A stretch of DNA of 57,223 bases from an uncultured Erysipelotrichaceae bacterium (GTDB lineage: Bacteria; Bacillota_I; Bacilli_A; RF39; UBA660). Shown in pieces: positions 41,402 through 50,850 of the stretch. The stretch is taken from positions 1-57,223 of the forward strand of contig CACXGO010000040.1 of the NCBI GenBank assembly GCA_902767245.1, written 5' to 3'. A model generated the notes under the pieces. The model saw nothing but the letters and a program-made list of their open reading frames with translations, did not search any database and had not been told where the DNA came from. A program made the translations under genes and the position numbers. Positions within the stretch are counted from its first letter, which is position 1, and each line of letters starts with the position of its first letter.

Positions 41402-42727
41402 TTATTTATTTTTAGCTTCTACAACATCAAAGTAAACACAATGATTATCAATTAATTTTGCTTCTTTGTCGCACACATAGCCAATATTATAATTCTTAGT
41501 ATTATTATAATCTATGCATATTCTATCTTGATATAATTTTAAGCCATTATTGCAAGATAATTTGTATTCAGGATTTTTAGATACTGGTACTATACATTTA
41601 GTTCCTTCTAATGTTCCATTAGAACAAGTAAATGTTGCATTACTAGATTCTGTTTTATAACATCCTTTTCCATTGTCTCCAGTAGTTAATTGACTTCCAC
41701 TTGGGCAAGTAATAGTTGCATCATAGTTTCCATTTGGGAGACTATAACACCAACCATTTTTATATGTGTCTCCACAACAACATTCTGTTGCTGGATCGAT
41801 TGTTGCTCCTGGATCATCAAAGTGAGCTCCCATATGGTGAGAAGCACATTTACCGTTATCTAACAATAAATCTTCAGCTTCTCTACATTTTTTAGTGCCT
41901 GCACTAACATAAGTTAATACTTCACATTTTTGAGTTTTACTATTATATGTACCTGTACTACATTTTCCAGTAGCATCAACTTTTGTAGTTCCTTCACATT
42001 TATTACCATTTAATGCTAAGCCATTACTACAATATGGTTCTTTAGTAGTTTCACTTTTTAAATAGCAATTATTATTAATATCTTCATATCCTTCTGGACA
42101 TACTTTACTTTCTTGAGGTTTTTCTTCTCTTATTCGTTTTTCACAGAAATCTCCAACTAAAGTGTAACCTGCATCACAATACTTTCCTGTTTCTTTCATT
42201 TCATTTAACTCTGCTGCTGGTTTATCAACAACATCTTCAAAACGAATTTCTTCATTATCTTTTACTATTTCTTGAACATATGCAGCTTTTGCTGGTGTTA
42301 CACCACGTGCTTTTGCTTCATTTTTAGCTTCTTCAGTAATTACAGGAACAATAATATTTGCATTTACTTGGTTATCATCACAAGCTTTTTTCAATGCTTC
42401 TTCTATTTTTTTATTATTGCTTTCCATACCTAATATAATAGCAACATTACCATTTTCAACTAAATTATGTTCTTGAGCTCTTTTGATGATAATATCAAAT
42501 GCCTCATCTAGCTTTTTTCCTTCCAATTCTGCAACATAGTCTTGAGCATCTTCATTTAATGCTCTTGCATTAACAACTTTTCCTGATTTAAATTCTAATT
42601 CAAGGCTTGGATTAATATCTAAAGTTATTAATGCTGTTGGGCCACTATTCATCTTTGTTAACACTAGTACTACTAGAGCAACGATGATGACTACAGCAAT
42701 CCCAATAAAAATTCCTTTTTTCTTCAC
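41402..42727 (-). CDS. Cys-rich membrane protein with RsgI-like extracellular domain
   Basis: 441 residues. N-terminal transmembrane helix (about 5-25), then an RsgI-like middle domain (about 30-130): ITLDINPSLELEFKSGKVV, ARALNEDAQDYVAELEGKKL, EAFDIIIKRA. From about 185 to 441 comes a long run of short Cys-containing repeats (GYTLVGDFCEKR; CPEGYEDINNNCYL; CSNGLALNGNKCEG; CSTGTYNSKTQKCEV). These contain about two dozen Cys, in an EGF/sea-urchin-like layout, including CCCGDTYKNGWCYS. There is no cytoplasmic anti-sigma domain. Possibly a surface sensor or adhesion protein; the function is inference. Confidence 0.78.
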   Translation of the reverse strand: MKKKGIFIGIAVVIIVALVVLVLTKMNSGPTALITLDINPSLELEFKSGKVVNARALNEDAQDYVAELEGKKLDEAFDIIIKRAQEHNLVENGNVAIILGMESNNKKIEEALKKACDDNQVNANIIVPVITEEAKNEAKARGVTPAKAAYVQEIVKDNEEIRFEDVVDKPAAELNEMKETGKYCDAGYTLVGDFCEKRIREEKPQESKVCPEGYEDINNNCYLKSETTKEPYCSNGLALNGNKCEGTTKVDATGKCSTGTYNSKTQKCEVLTYVSAGTKKCREAEDLLLDNGKCASHHMGAHFDDPGATIDPATECCCGDTYKNGWCYSLPNGNYDATITCPSGSQLTTGDNGKGCYKTESSNATFTCSNGTLEGTKCIVPVSKNPEYKLSCNNGLKLYQDRICIDYNNTKNYNIGYVCDKEAKLIDNHCVYFDVVEAKNK

Positions 42728-42918
42728 TTTTTCAACTCATATTCTTAATTACATTTTATCATTTACTATAATTTAGTCAAGAAATTGATAAAAATGAAGT
42801 AATTGTTAGAAGAGTCTAATTTTTACTATTTTAAATCTTTTGTTGTCCTCTTAGATTATTACTTTTGTTTAAGGTCACAAATTGTGATCTATAAGATATA
42901 TTGCTGTATCACACATTT

Positions 42919-43098
42919 TTATTCTAAATCAATTATATAGCTAGAGCTGGTTCCTTCTTTTGTTTTATAGCTTTCGATATCAACTTTTCCACCAGGGAAT
43001 TCTCATTTACCAATTACCTGCTCATTACCTATTGTTCTTTTTGCTATTAAAACTTTATCATCTTTTTTTATTAATGCTGCAACTACTTTTTTAGCCAT
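42919..43098 (-). pseudogene. Broken MutT/Nudix hydrolase fragment
   Basis: ATG at 43098 (AGAGGTG ahead) encodes MAKKVVAALIKKDDKVLIAK and then RTIGNEQVIGK, the start of a MutT-like Nudix domain. The expected GKWEFPGGK reads GK-stop-EFPGGK: codon 32 is TGA where Trp is expected. The Nudix box itself (REx2EE) is missing downstream, the frame ending at 42919 after an unrelated tail. So it is truncated as well as interrupted. The remaining gap 42728-42918 and 43099-43354 holds short repeats and no intact gene. Confidence 0.75.
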
Positions 43099-43181
43099 AA
43101 TACACCTCTAGGAATATTATAACAGAAATAAACACAATATAAAATGCTCTCTTCAGGGGGCGTAGAGGTTTAGCCAATCTT

Positions 43182-43241
43182 TTGTACACTACAGTACACA
43201 TTTTTCCTTATAAAATAAGGGTTTGTACACTGTAGTACATT
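43182..43241. repeat. Pair of TTGTACACT repeats
   Basis: TTGTACACTACAGTACACA (43182-43200) and TTGTACACTGTAGTACATT (43223-43241), 41 bases apart and each nearly palindromic. May be operator sites or ends of a lost insertion element. Confidence 0.5.
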
Positions 43242-43271
43242 TTAGCATCATTTTTTAGATACCACAAAAAT

Positions 43272-43313
43272 ATCTAAAATGGGATGTAATTTGTCATCTA
43301 AAATAGGATGTAA
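43272..43313. repeat. Two direct repeats of ATCTAAAATRGGATGTAA
   Basis: 18-base copies at 43272-43289 and 43296-43313 (period 24), differing at one base. Looks like a multiple-repeat terminus of a transposable element; the element itself is absent. Confidence 0.5.
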
Positions 43314-43321
43314 AGAATAAC

Positions 43322-43350
43322 AAACCAGATATAAAATTTATATCTGGTTT
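43322..43350 (-). terminator. Hairpin after Schlafen-like gene
   Basis: AAACCAGATATA-AAATT-TATATCTGGTTT, a 12-bp stem with loop; T-rich on the distal side. Probable transcription end of the Schlafen-like gene. Confidence 0.7.
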
Positions 43351-43354
43351 TATA

Positions 43355-46300
43355 TTAAAAATCATGATAAGTATCTTTCATATGATCAGCATGATACTCA
43401 AAATTATGTGCTATTTCTCTTAAGGCAGTTGCAAAATTATAATATCCAGCCACTTCAGTATCATTCGCCTTTTCATAATATTCATCTCTTTTGCTTAAAT
43501 ATTCAGATCCGTTTTCATCCCAATTAACAACACCAACGGAATTAAACGCTTCATTTTTATATCCACTTCTAGCAATTTCATCACCATTTAATATTCTTGC
43601 AACAGTTTTATCAATCCAAAAGCCACTCTTATCCTTCGGTGAATAAAATAGTACATTCCCAAAACAAGATATTCCAACCTCTAATCTATCTTTATTTGCA
43701 CATATTTTTTTCATATCTTTATACCATTTTTTTAAACTCTTTTCATCAATAAATCCAGATTCATTAGTTCCAGGAACATATTTCCATTGATGTAATAATC
43801 TATATGCATTTGTAGCTACATTTGAATCAATATTTCGATCATCTTTCGGTTTTGAGTGCTCTTTAAATGCCAATTCCAATATTTCAACATATCTATTAAC
43901 ATTTTTAGCAATCTCTTTTTCCATAGTAATTGGTCGATAATCTCCATGACTTAATAATGGCAAAAATTTCCATTCTATATAAAAAAGTCTATCTCTATCT
44001 GCACCATTCTTTTGCAATTCTTCTATAGCTTCACATATATCAAATTGATTAAAGTTGTTATTTATTTTTTCAAGACAAGTTAATACAATATTATTATCAT
44101 ATGTCAATTCTTTATTATTATGTAAAGAAAGCCTATACATCCAAAGAACTCTTTCAAAACGTTCTACCTTCATTAATTTAGTCACACTAAAGCTTAATGC
44201 TTCATCGTTATCTATAAATCTTATATCAACTTGTTTCCAATATTTCTTACTATCACTTTCAAGTAGAATCTCAGCATTCTTAAAAGTAATCATATTATAT
44301 GGTAACATTAATAGAAAATTAATCTTTGATTTCATAGGTAAATCTTTTAGCGTATTTATACTATAATCATTTTCATCTAAATTATATTTATTATAAATAT
44401 ATCCTTTAGCAAAATTACACAACTTTTCATTCTTATCCAAATTTGAAAGAATAATATCTCTTTCTTCAATTAAGGGTGGATTTAATTTTGAAAATATCAT
44501 ACCTAATGAATATGAATCTTCGACAATATCCACTAACTCTACTATTGAATTTACACCATTTTTAGAATATAATTCTTTAATACCATTTAATTGTAACTCA
44601 CATAGTTTTTTTTCTGAAGATTCATAATTATCATAATCATCGACCAACTCCCATGTATCTTTCTTAAATAATCTAGAAATTATATATAAGTTATTTTCTG
44701 GCCTTATATAATTAATAACACTTTCAATTTCTTGTATCATTTCATTCCTTATTTCATTCTTAATATCTGAATGTTTTTTTAACCAATAAATCAATTTTTC
44801 TAATTTATCCCATAATTTATATTTGCTCTTGTCAGGTTTCTTTTGAATTTTAGACGATTTTAATAGCTTACATATTTTGTCAAAATTTTGCTTTGAAACA
44901 TTATCTAATAAATCAATTAGGTCAATCAATCTATCATCTTGATTTTTACAATACTTAATCATTAAATCAAGATATGTATCTATTTGATCATAATATTCTT
45001 CCGTAGTAATAGATATTTCATCAGTTGGAACATTTATATATTTTGGTTTATATGTTGGTACAGCATATGATGTTTCACCAGGCATTAACTTTTTTAAAAC
45101 TTTCCATCCAATTTGAAGATTTTCCTTTAAGATATTTTCTACTAAGGTAAATCTAAATTTCATTGGTGCATAAGTATTTGGATACCATGGTAAAACTATA
45201 TTCACAATATGATCTATAGCTTTTTTATCAAATTTTGCCAATTCAGATAAAATCATACCTGATTGAACACAATAATCAGTACCCCATGCAATTAATTCCA
45301 AACTCCAATAAATTGAGGTTGAATAATTATAGGTAGTAATACCTTCTTCTTTTTCTAAAAGTAAACTTTTTGTTTTATCTCTTAATAAGTATTCCTTAAA
45401 TTGATTTAAGAACTCAGATGGTGAAGCTTCAGCTAAATATGGCAATAATTGATCTAAGCTAGCCCAAGTATTCCAATCAGAATTTTCTAAAATTTGTCTA
45501 ACTACCAAGATTACAAAATTTGAAGCTTCTATTCTGCAGTTTTCGAATTCTTTTTTTAAACTTTCAACAATTACTAAAGATTCTGACACTCCATTCCTTA
45601 TTTCTTCAGAATATTTAGTACACTTATTATAAATACTATACATATTTCTTTTATCAGATGATAAATTTAATTTTGGATGTTTTTCATTGAGTATTTCAAT
45701 AATTGTTAAATAAAACCTATCAAAGTCTTCTTTATAAAAATCCAATGCATAATATTTAAAATGATTATTACGATTATTAATTTTCCAAATTCCATTTTTA
45801 AACGTAAAATCTTGCTCTGATTTAGATATTTGTCTAAATTTTTCAATAAATTTCTCATAATCAATTCCAATGAATCTTTCTATAATTTTCTTATCATTGT
45901 AATTTTTTTCATTCCAATTTCCAAATAATAGTGCAGTCTTAATAATTTTAATATTAACTGAATCATTTATATCAGAGTACCCAACGTCATTATTAAGGGT
46001 AAATTTCTTTTTTAAAGTATCTGATTCATATATCTTTCGTCTTGTATATTCATCCAAATATTCTTTTGTACTACCTATTCTAATCCATGCAGTAGATTTA
46101 ATAGCAGTCTTACTAAAAATTTCTTTCTTTGTATATAATCCATTATCTTTTATGGATATAGTATCCTTTTTTATCTCATATATTCTATCCGTATTTTCTT
46201 TAGAAATTTGTATAAAACCATATGTCTTTGTTTTTCCTAGATATGTATGATCAATCGTTCCAGTTACTATCTTAGGAGTTGGAAAAATATGCTTGGCTAC

Positions 46301-46552
46301 GTCTTGAAAATCACGGTCATCTAGCATCTCATCAGCAGTAATACCTCTCCTATTTTTTTTGTTATCGATTCCATATATAATGTATTTATTTTTTCCATAT
46401 GACTGTTCCGAATTTAAAAATGCACTAAAATCGTTTATTAAATCCCCCATGTCAGATGATTTATATGGATCTGCTTTATAATCTAACCAGCAATTTTCTG
46501 TAGGCAAATCATTCAATATATTATTAAGTTCTTTTTTTGTCTCTTCATCCAC
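43355..46552 (-). CDS. Schlafen/AlbA_2-like ATP-binding domain fused to a very long helical region (candidate defence protein)
   Basis: 1065 residues. The N-terminal domain (about 1-190) follows the AlbA_2/Schlafen pattern: CWLDYKADPYKSSDMGDLI, NDFSAFLNSE, KYIIYGIDNKK, a GITADEML stretch, FGFIQIS-type strand (YGFIQISKEN) and IRIGSTKEYLDEY. The remaining roughly 870 residues are mostly helical and unrecognised, with few conserved-looking motifs (for instance WEKLPLL-type and CFGNVLFY). The likely start is GTG at 46552 with AAAGGAT ahead; the frame runs to 46606. Next to helicase-nuclease and restriction genes, which suggests phage or plasmid defence. The effect of the C-terminal region is unknown. 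Confidence 0.6.
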   Translation of the reverse strand: MDEETKKELNNILNDLPTENCWLDYKADPYKSSDMGDLINDFSAFLNSEQSYGKNKYIIYGIDNKKNRRGITADEMLDDRDFQDVAKHIFPTPKIVTGTIDHTYLGKTKTYGFIQISKENTDRIYEIKKDTISIKDNGLYTKKEIFSKTAIKSTAWIRIGSTKEYLDEYTRRKIYESDTLKKKFTLNNDVGYSDINDSVNIKIIKTALLFGNWNEKNYNDKKIIERFIGIDYEKFIEKFRQISKSEQDFTFKNGIWKINNRNNHFKYYALDFYKEDFDRFYLTIIEILNEKHPKLNLSSDKRNMYSIYNKCTKYSEEIRNGVSESLVIVESLKKEFENCRIEASNFVILVVRQILENSDWNTWASLDQLLPYLAEASPSEFLNQFKEYLLRDKTKSLLLEKEEGITTYNYSTSIYWSLELIAWGTDYCVQSGMILSELAKFDKKAIDHIVNIVLPWYPNTYAPMKFRFTLVENILKENLQIGWKVLKKLMPGETSYAVPTYKPKYINVPTDEISITTEEYYDQIDTYLDLMIKYCKNQDDRLIDLIDLLDNVSKQNFDKICKLLKSSKIQKKPDKSKYKLWDKLEKLIYWLKKHSDIKNEIRNEMIQEIESVINYIRPENNLYIISRLFKKDTWELVDDYDNYESSEKKLCELQLNGIKELYSKNGVNSIVELVDIVEDSYSLGMIFSKLNPPLIEERDIILSNLDKNEKLCNFAKGYIYNKYNLDENDYSINTLKDLPMKSKINFLLMLPYNMITFKNAEILLESDSKKYWKQVDIRFIDNDEALSFSVTKLMKVERFERVLWMYRLSLHNNKELTYDNNIVLTCLEKINNNFNQFDICEAIEELQKNGADRDRLFYIEWKFLPLLSHGDYRPITMEKEIAKNVNRYVEILELAFKEHSKPKDDRNIDSNVATNAYRLLHQWKYVPGTNESGFIDEKSLKKWYKDMKKICANKDRLEVGISCFGNVLFYSPKDKSGFWIDKTVARILNGDEIARSGYKNEAFNSVGVVNWDENGSEYLSKRDEYYEKANDTEVAGYYNFATALREIAHNFEYHADHMKDTYHDF

Positions 46553-46698
46553 AACATTCACATCCTTTACTACTAAAAAAACGCCACTACAAAAACTTCT
46601 TAACAAAGCCTGTACTAGCGCCTCTTCTTACTACAAAAATTATATCACATTTATTTCATTTATAATATATAATGAAATAAATATTTATAGTTTCCATA

Positions 46699-47637
46699 TT
46701 ATTTAACTAATTTTTCTAACAACTCAATAAATCCAACCGGATTTTTTTCTATATCTTCTTGTAGTTTTTTTGATTCACTTGTTAAAAAATCAACATTATC
46801 TTTATTTTTATTTAAATAATCCTTATTATAATCTGCATATAAAAGTTTATTTATTCTTTCCATTTTTTCAGGAGCAAATTGCTCTTTTGGAACATCACTA
46901 ATAATAACAAGCCATCCTAATAACACATAAGTAATATCAATTGGATCTTTATCATAATTACATAGATATTTTAAACATAGATATAATAAGATTTCTATGA
47001 AATATGCATTTTGTTTCAATCCAATAATATATAAATCCAAATCATTATCTTTTTCAATTTCAACCATTGCATTTACTAATATAGTACTATGAGTAAATAA
47101 ACACATTTTATCATATGACTCATCAAGCATATCCTTTAAATTTCTATTATTCATATCAATAAAGAAATCACCATCTAATTTACGCAATACTTTTCTAAAG
47201 TCATTTCTTAATTTCTGAGGTTTAGTATATTTTCTCGTGGTATCATCAATTGATAAATCTATAAATTCTTTATATGTATTTTCACTTTCATTTATCATCA
47301 TACCCATTATTAAATTTTCAAAAGACGATCTTAATAAACAATTTGCATCTACAATATCTTTACTATTAATAAACTTATAAACATTTTTTAGCGAATTTCG
47401 TGTTTGAGTTAATAAATTTATGGTTTCCTTTCTTTCAATAATTTCATTATTATCTAATTCTTTTAAAAATTTATTAATATATCTTCTCATCACATTTACA
47501 AATTTAGTTTTACATTTTTTTCGCGCTAATTCTTTTAACTCTAACAGTCTATCTTTTGAACAAAAATATACTAATTTTTGAAATTGCTCTTCTGTTAATT
47601 CGGATTGTATCTTTTTAATATCTTCTTCTGTAATCAA
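46699..47637 (-). CDS. All-helical hypothetical protein
   Basis: 312 residues from a TTG start (GAGGTG at 6-nt spacing; a GTG at 47646 lies inside that SD). Predominantly helical: FVNVMRRYINKFLKELDNN, ANCLLRSSFENLIMGMMI and FTHSTILVNAMVEIE. The LLRSSFE...H pattern resembles DUF5677 and HEPN-type helical proteins, but the Rx4-6H active site is not clear. No membrane segment certain. Lies between the Schlafen-like gene and the divergent helicase gene. Function unknown. Confidence 0.65.
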   Translation of the reverse strand: MITEEDIKKIQSELTEEQFQKLVYFCSKDRLLELKELARKKCKTKFVNVMRRYINKFLKELDNNEIIERKETINLLTQTRNSLKNVYKFINSKDIVDANCLLRSSFENLIMGMMINESENTYKEFIDLSIDDTTRKYTKPQKLRNDFRKVLRKLDGDFFIDMNNRNLKDMLDESYDKMCLFTHSTILVNAMVEIEKDNDLDLYIIGLKQNAYFIEILLYLCLKYLCNYDKDPIDITYVLLGWLVIISDVPKEQFAPEKMERINKLLYADYNKDYLNKNKDNVDFLTSESKKLQEDIEKNPVGFIELLEKLVK

Positions 47638-47786
47638 ATAAATCACCTCATTTAATGGCTATTATACAATGAATAGCAGCAAAAATCGATAGAAAAAACA
47701 GCGAAAAAAATGGTTTATTAATTATGTTACTTTTGCACCATTTTTTCTAATAATTATGATATAATTAAATTATCATAGGTGGTTAT

Positions 47787-50700
47787 ATGAAAAATACAGA
47801 ATTGGTAATATCTGAAAGTATAAAAAAAGGAAAATGGCTAGATATTTCATACAAAAATAATAAAAATGAAATAACTTACTATTGGATGGCAATAAAAGAT
47901 ATTGATTTAAAAGCAAAGAAGTTATACATTGATATCTTCAACGATCAAAAGTCAATTAATAGTTTAGATGCTACTATCTATTTTGATAATATTCAATCGG
48001 CCAGATTATTGGAATTCACAAATTATGAAACACCAGCTGAATTAATAAGAAAAATCGAACGTAATCGTGAAGATGCAAGTTGGTTAAAATACGAAACTTT
48101 CAATAATAATATTTTAAGATATTACATGAAATGTAATGAATTAGATAATGACCCTTTTCAAAAAGATACTTTCTTAATAACTGGAGTTGATAAACAAGTC
48201 TTGTTAAAAAGAAAGCAAATTGTTTTAAATGAAGAACAAGAAAGACAAGTAATCGCCTATATCAAAAATTATGATGGAAAAAAATTAGAAGGAGAAGTAT
48301 ACTATCTCATTCTATCATTCCTATCAATTGATCAAGATAACAAAAAATACGTTATATTATACTATGATGTTAGATTTAATCCATCAAATAAAAAATTAAC
48401 AATTGATGATACTCCAAGAATTAATCGCAGTTTCTTGATAAGAGATAAAAAGCATTCCTTAACTTCTTATATAGATATTGATCCACAAGAATTTGCTGAC
48501 AATATCACTAATCATTTAAAAGATTATTTGAATGAATACACCGAATTATTAAGAGATAATTTGAAAAATGGCGAAATAATCAATCAAATGCCAGAATTCA
48601 TGATTCTTCAAAGAAATGTCAGTGCTGCATTAGCACCAACATATAATGTAATTGAAGAAAAAATAGAAAAAGGAAATCTCGATTATCCATTAAAAGCATT
48701 CTTCGGTAATTCAAATAGATTTGGTAGTAGAAGAAAAGAACCAAACATTGTTATTTATGACAACAAAGTTAACATCGATCAAATGCGAGTAATTTATAAT
48801 ACCATGAAGAATCCTATAACCTATGTTCAAGGTCCTCCTGGTACTGGAAAAACTCAAACGATACTAAATGTTATTTTAAGTGCATTTTTCAATTCAAAAA
48901 CAACTTTAATTTGTTCATCAAATAATAAACCAATTGATGGAATATTAGAAAAACTATCATTCTCTTATAGAGAAGAAGATGATGTTCCCTTCCCTTACCT
49001 TAGATTAGGTAACAGAGATGAGGTTGCAAAATCAACGCTAAGAATATTAAATCTTTATAGTTATGAACCAAGAATGGAACCAAATGATGAAAAATTAAAC
49101 TATATTAAAGATAAAACAAATGAAGCAAATAAAAATTTATTAGCTGAACTTGAAATATATGAAGAAAAGAAAGAACTAAAATCTAGAATTGATAGTGCTA
49201 AAAAACTAATTGAATCACTAGATAATCATGCAAATCATCTATATCAAAATGTCAAAAAACAACTTCAAGCTTTAATCGATCAATATGATGTTATGCCAGA
49301 AGTGTCAAATAAAGATGTATTAAGCTTAGTTACATCTGTATCTGAAAATAGAAGATTCAAGCAATATATGTATTTTGAATCAGTTAAATATATTAGTAAA
49401 TTAAAATTACCGAGATATGCACCACTAATTGAAATATGTCAGATTAAAGAAACTGAAGAGCGTGTTACAAGCTTTAATAAATGGTGTACGATCGATGAAA
49501 ATATCAAATTATTAGAAGATGCATTTCCAGTAATAATAACAACTAATATTTCATCTGCTAGATTAGGGACAGCAAATCATACATTTGACATAGTTATTAT
49601 GGATGAAGCTGGACAATGCAACTGCGCAACTGCTCTACTTCCAATAGCAAGAGCAAAACAGTTATTACTTGTTGGAGATTCTAATCAATTAAAACCAGTA
49701 ATTGTGTTAGAAGATTTAATAAATGAGCAATTAAAAGATGAATATAAAATCACAAATGATTATGATTATAGTAAATACTCTATCTTAGATATAATGCGAA
49801 AGCATGATAATATATCTAAAGATATAATGCTTACTTATCACTATAGATGTGGTAAAAAAATAATAGATTTTTCAAACAAAAGATTTTATAATGGAAAACT
49901 TAATCTTGAATATTTATCAGAAGAAGGAAATCTATCTTTAATAAATGTTAAAAACATAAATTCAAAATTAAAAAATGAAAACTATGAAGAAGCAAAAGCT
50001 ATAATTGATTATGTAAAAAGAAATAATCTAAAAGATATTGCAATTATTACCCCATTTAAAAATCAACAAAATTTAATAAATTCAATGCTCAAAGAAAATA
50101 ACATGAATGATATAACATGTGGAACAATTCATCAAATGCAAGGTGGCGAGAAAGATACAATTATTATATCTACCTCAATATCACCTAAAACAAGTAAAAA
50201 AACATTTGATTGGATTAAAAACAACTCAGAGATTACAAACGTAGCTGTTACAAGAGCTAAGAAAAATTTAATTGTTGTTTCAGATGTTGAAGCATTAGAA
50301 AAACTATCAGAAGATAAAAAAGATGATTTATATAATTTAGCTAAATATGTTTCTCAAAAAGGAAATGTAGAAGTTCCACCTAATGAATCATATACAATTC
50401 AAATTGGAAGCTCAAATGGAAGCAAAAATGAAGACATATTTTTTAAAACAATATCACATTTTTGCAGTGTAAATAATACTTTTCAAGCAAAAAGGAATGT
50501 TAAACTTGCAACACTTTTCTCCAATGATCCAATCTTGCAAAAATCAAGATTAGAATTTGATGTTGTTTTATATCAAATAAATGGTTCAAATCTAATACCA
50601 AAAGTTGCTATTGAACTTCAAGGTGGTGAACACTTTGGTAATTTAGAAAGAGAAAAATGTGATGCTAGAAAATCAGAGATATGTAAAGAAAAAGGTATTA

Positions 50701-50804
50701 CTCTTTTAGAAATACCAAATTCATTTGCAAAATCATATGAAACAATCAAAAAAATGATACTTGTTAGTTGCGGACAACAACTTGAACAATTAGAGCTATT
50801 TTAA
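47787..50804 (+). CDS. WYL - superfamily 1 helicase - PD-(D/E)XK nuclease fusion
   Basis: 1005 residues. N-terminal about 80 residues look like a WYL sensor domain (GKWLDISYKNNKNEITYYWM, IYFDNIQSARLL). A middle region (about 90-330) is unknown. Next is an SF1B/NAM7-like helicase: Walker A QGPPGTGKTQTI, Walker B VIMDEAGQCN, LTYHYRCG, IITPFKNQQ and TIHQMQGGEKD, NVAVTRAKKNL. The C-terminus (about 890-1005) carries a DUF2726-like nuclease: EFDVVLYQ ... VAIELQGGEHF ... KCDARKSEICKEKGI. A strong fit for a nucleic-acid-degrading defence effector. SD AGGTGG before the ATG; convergent with the restriction genes. Confidence 0.85.
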   Translation: MKNTELVISESIKKGKWLDISYKNNKNEITYYWMAIKDIDLKAKKLYIDIFNDQKSINSLDATIYFDNIQSARLLEFTNYETPAELIRKIERNREDASWLKYETFNNNILRYYMKCNELDNDPFQKDTFLITGVDKQVLLKRKQIVLNEEQERQVIAYIKNYDGKKLEGEVYYLILSFLSIDQDNKKYVILYYDVRFNPSNKKLTIDDTPRINRSFLIRDKKHSLTSYIDIDPQEFADNITNHLKDYLNEYTELLRDNLKNGEIINQMPEFMILQRNVSAALAPTYNVIEEKIEKGNLDYPLKAFFGNSNRFGSRRKEPNIVIYDNKVNIDQMRVIYNTMKNPITYVQGPPGTGKTQTILNVILSAFFNSKTTLICSSNNKPIDGILEKLSFSYREEDDVPFPYLRLGNRDEVAKSTLRILNLYSYEPRMEPNDEKLNYIKDKTNEANKNLLAELEIYEEKKELKSRIDSAKKLIESLDNHANHLYQNVKKQLQALIDQYDVMPEVSNKDVLSLVTSVSENRRFKQYMYFESVKYISKLKLPRYAPLIEICQIKETEERVTSFNKWCTIDENIKLLEDAFPVIITTNISSARLGTANHTFDIVIMDEAGQCNCATALLPIARAKQLLLVGDSNQLKPVIVLEDLINEQLKDEYKITNDYDYSKYSILDIMRKHDNISKDIMLTYHYRCGKKIIDFSNKRFYNGKLNLEYLSEEGNLSLINVKNINSKLKNENYEEAKAIIDYVKRNNLKDIAIITPFKNQQNLINSMLKENNMNDITCGTIHQMQGGEKDTIIISTSISPKTSKKTFDWIKNNSEITNVAVTRAKKNLIVVSDVEALEKLSEDKKDDLYNLAKYVSQKGNVEVPPNESYTIQIGSSNGSKNEDIFFKTISHFCSVNNTFQAKRNVKLATLFSNDPILQKSRLEFDVVLYQINGSNLIPKVAIELQGGEHFGNLEREKCDARKSEICKEKGITLLEIPNSFAKSYETIKKMILVSCGQQLEQLELF

Positions 50805-50833
50805 AAGAGGATTAAATCAATTAATCCTCTTTT
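50802..50833 (+). terminator. Bidirectional terminator between helicase and HsdS genes
   Basis: AAAAGAGGATTAA-ATCAA-TTAATCCTCTTTT with T residues on both sides. Confidence 0.88.
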
Positions 50834-50850
50834 ATTATCATAAAGTTTTT

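Noticed and set aside
42875-42887. TCACAAATTGTGA palindrome as a CRP/FNR site
   Set aside because: CRP/FNR half-sites are TGTGA...TCACA; here the orientation is reversed and no promoter is adjacent.
43003-43005. TGA read as tryptophan
   Set aside because: The same gene lacks its catalytic box, and TGA serves as the terminal stop of several intact genes here (for example the sigma factor and the NrdD-like gene).
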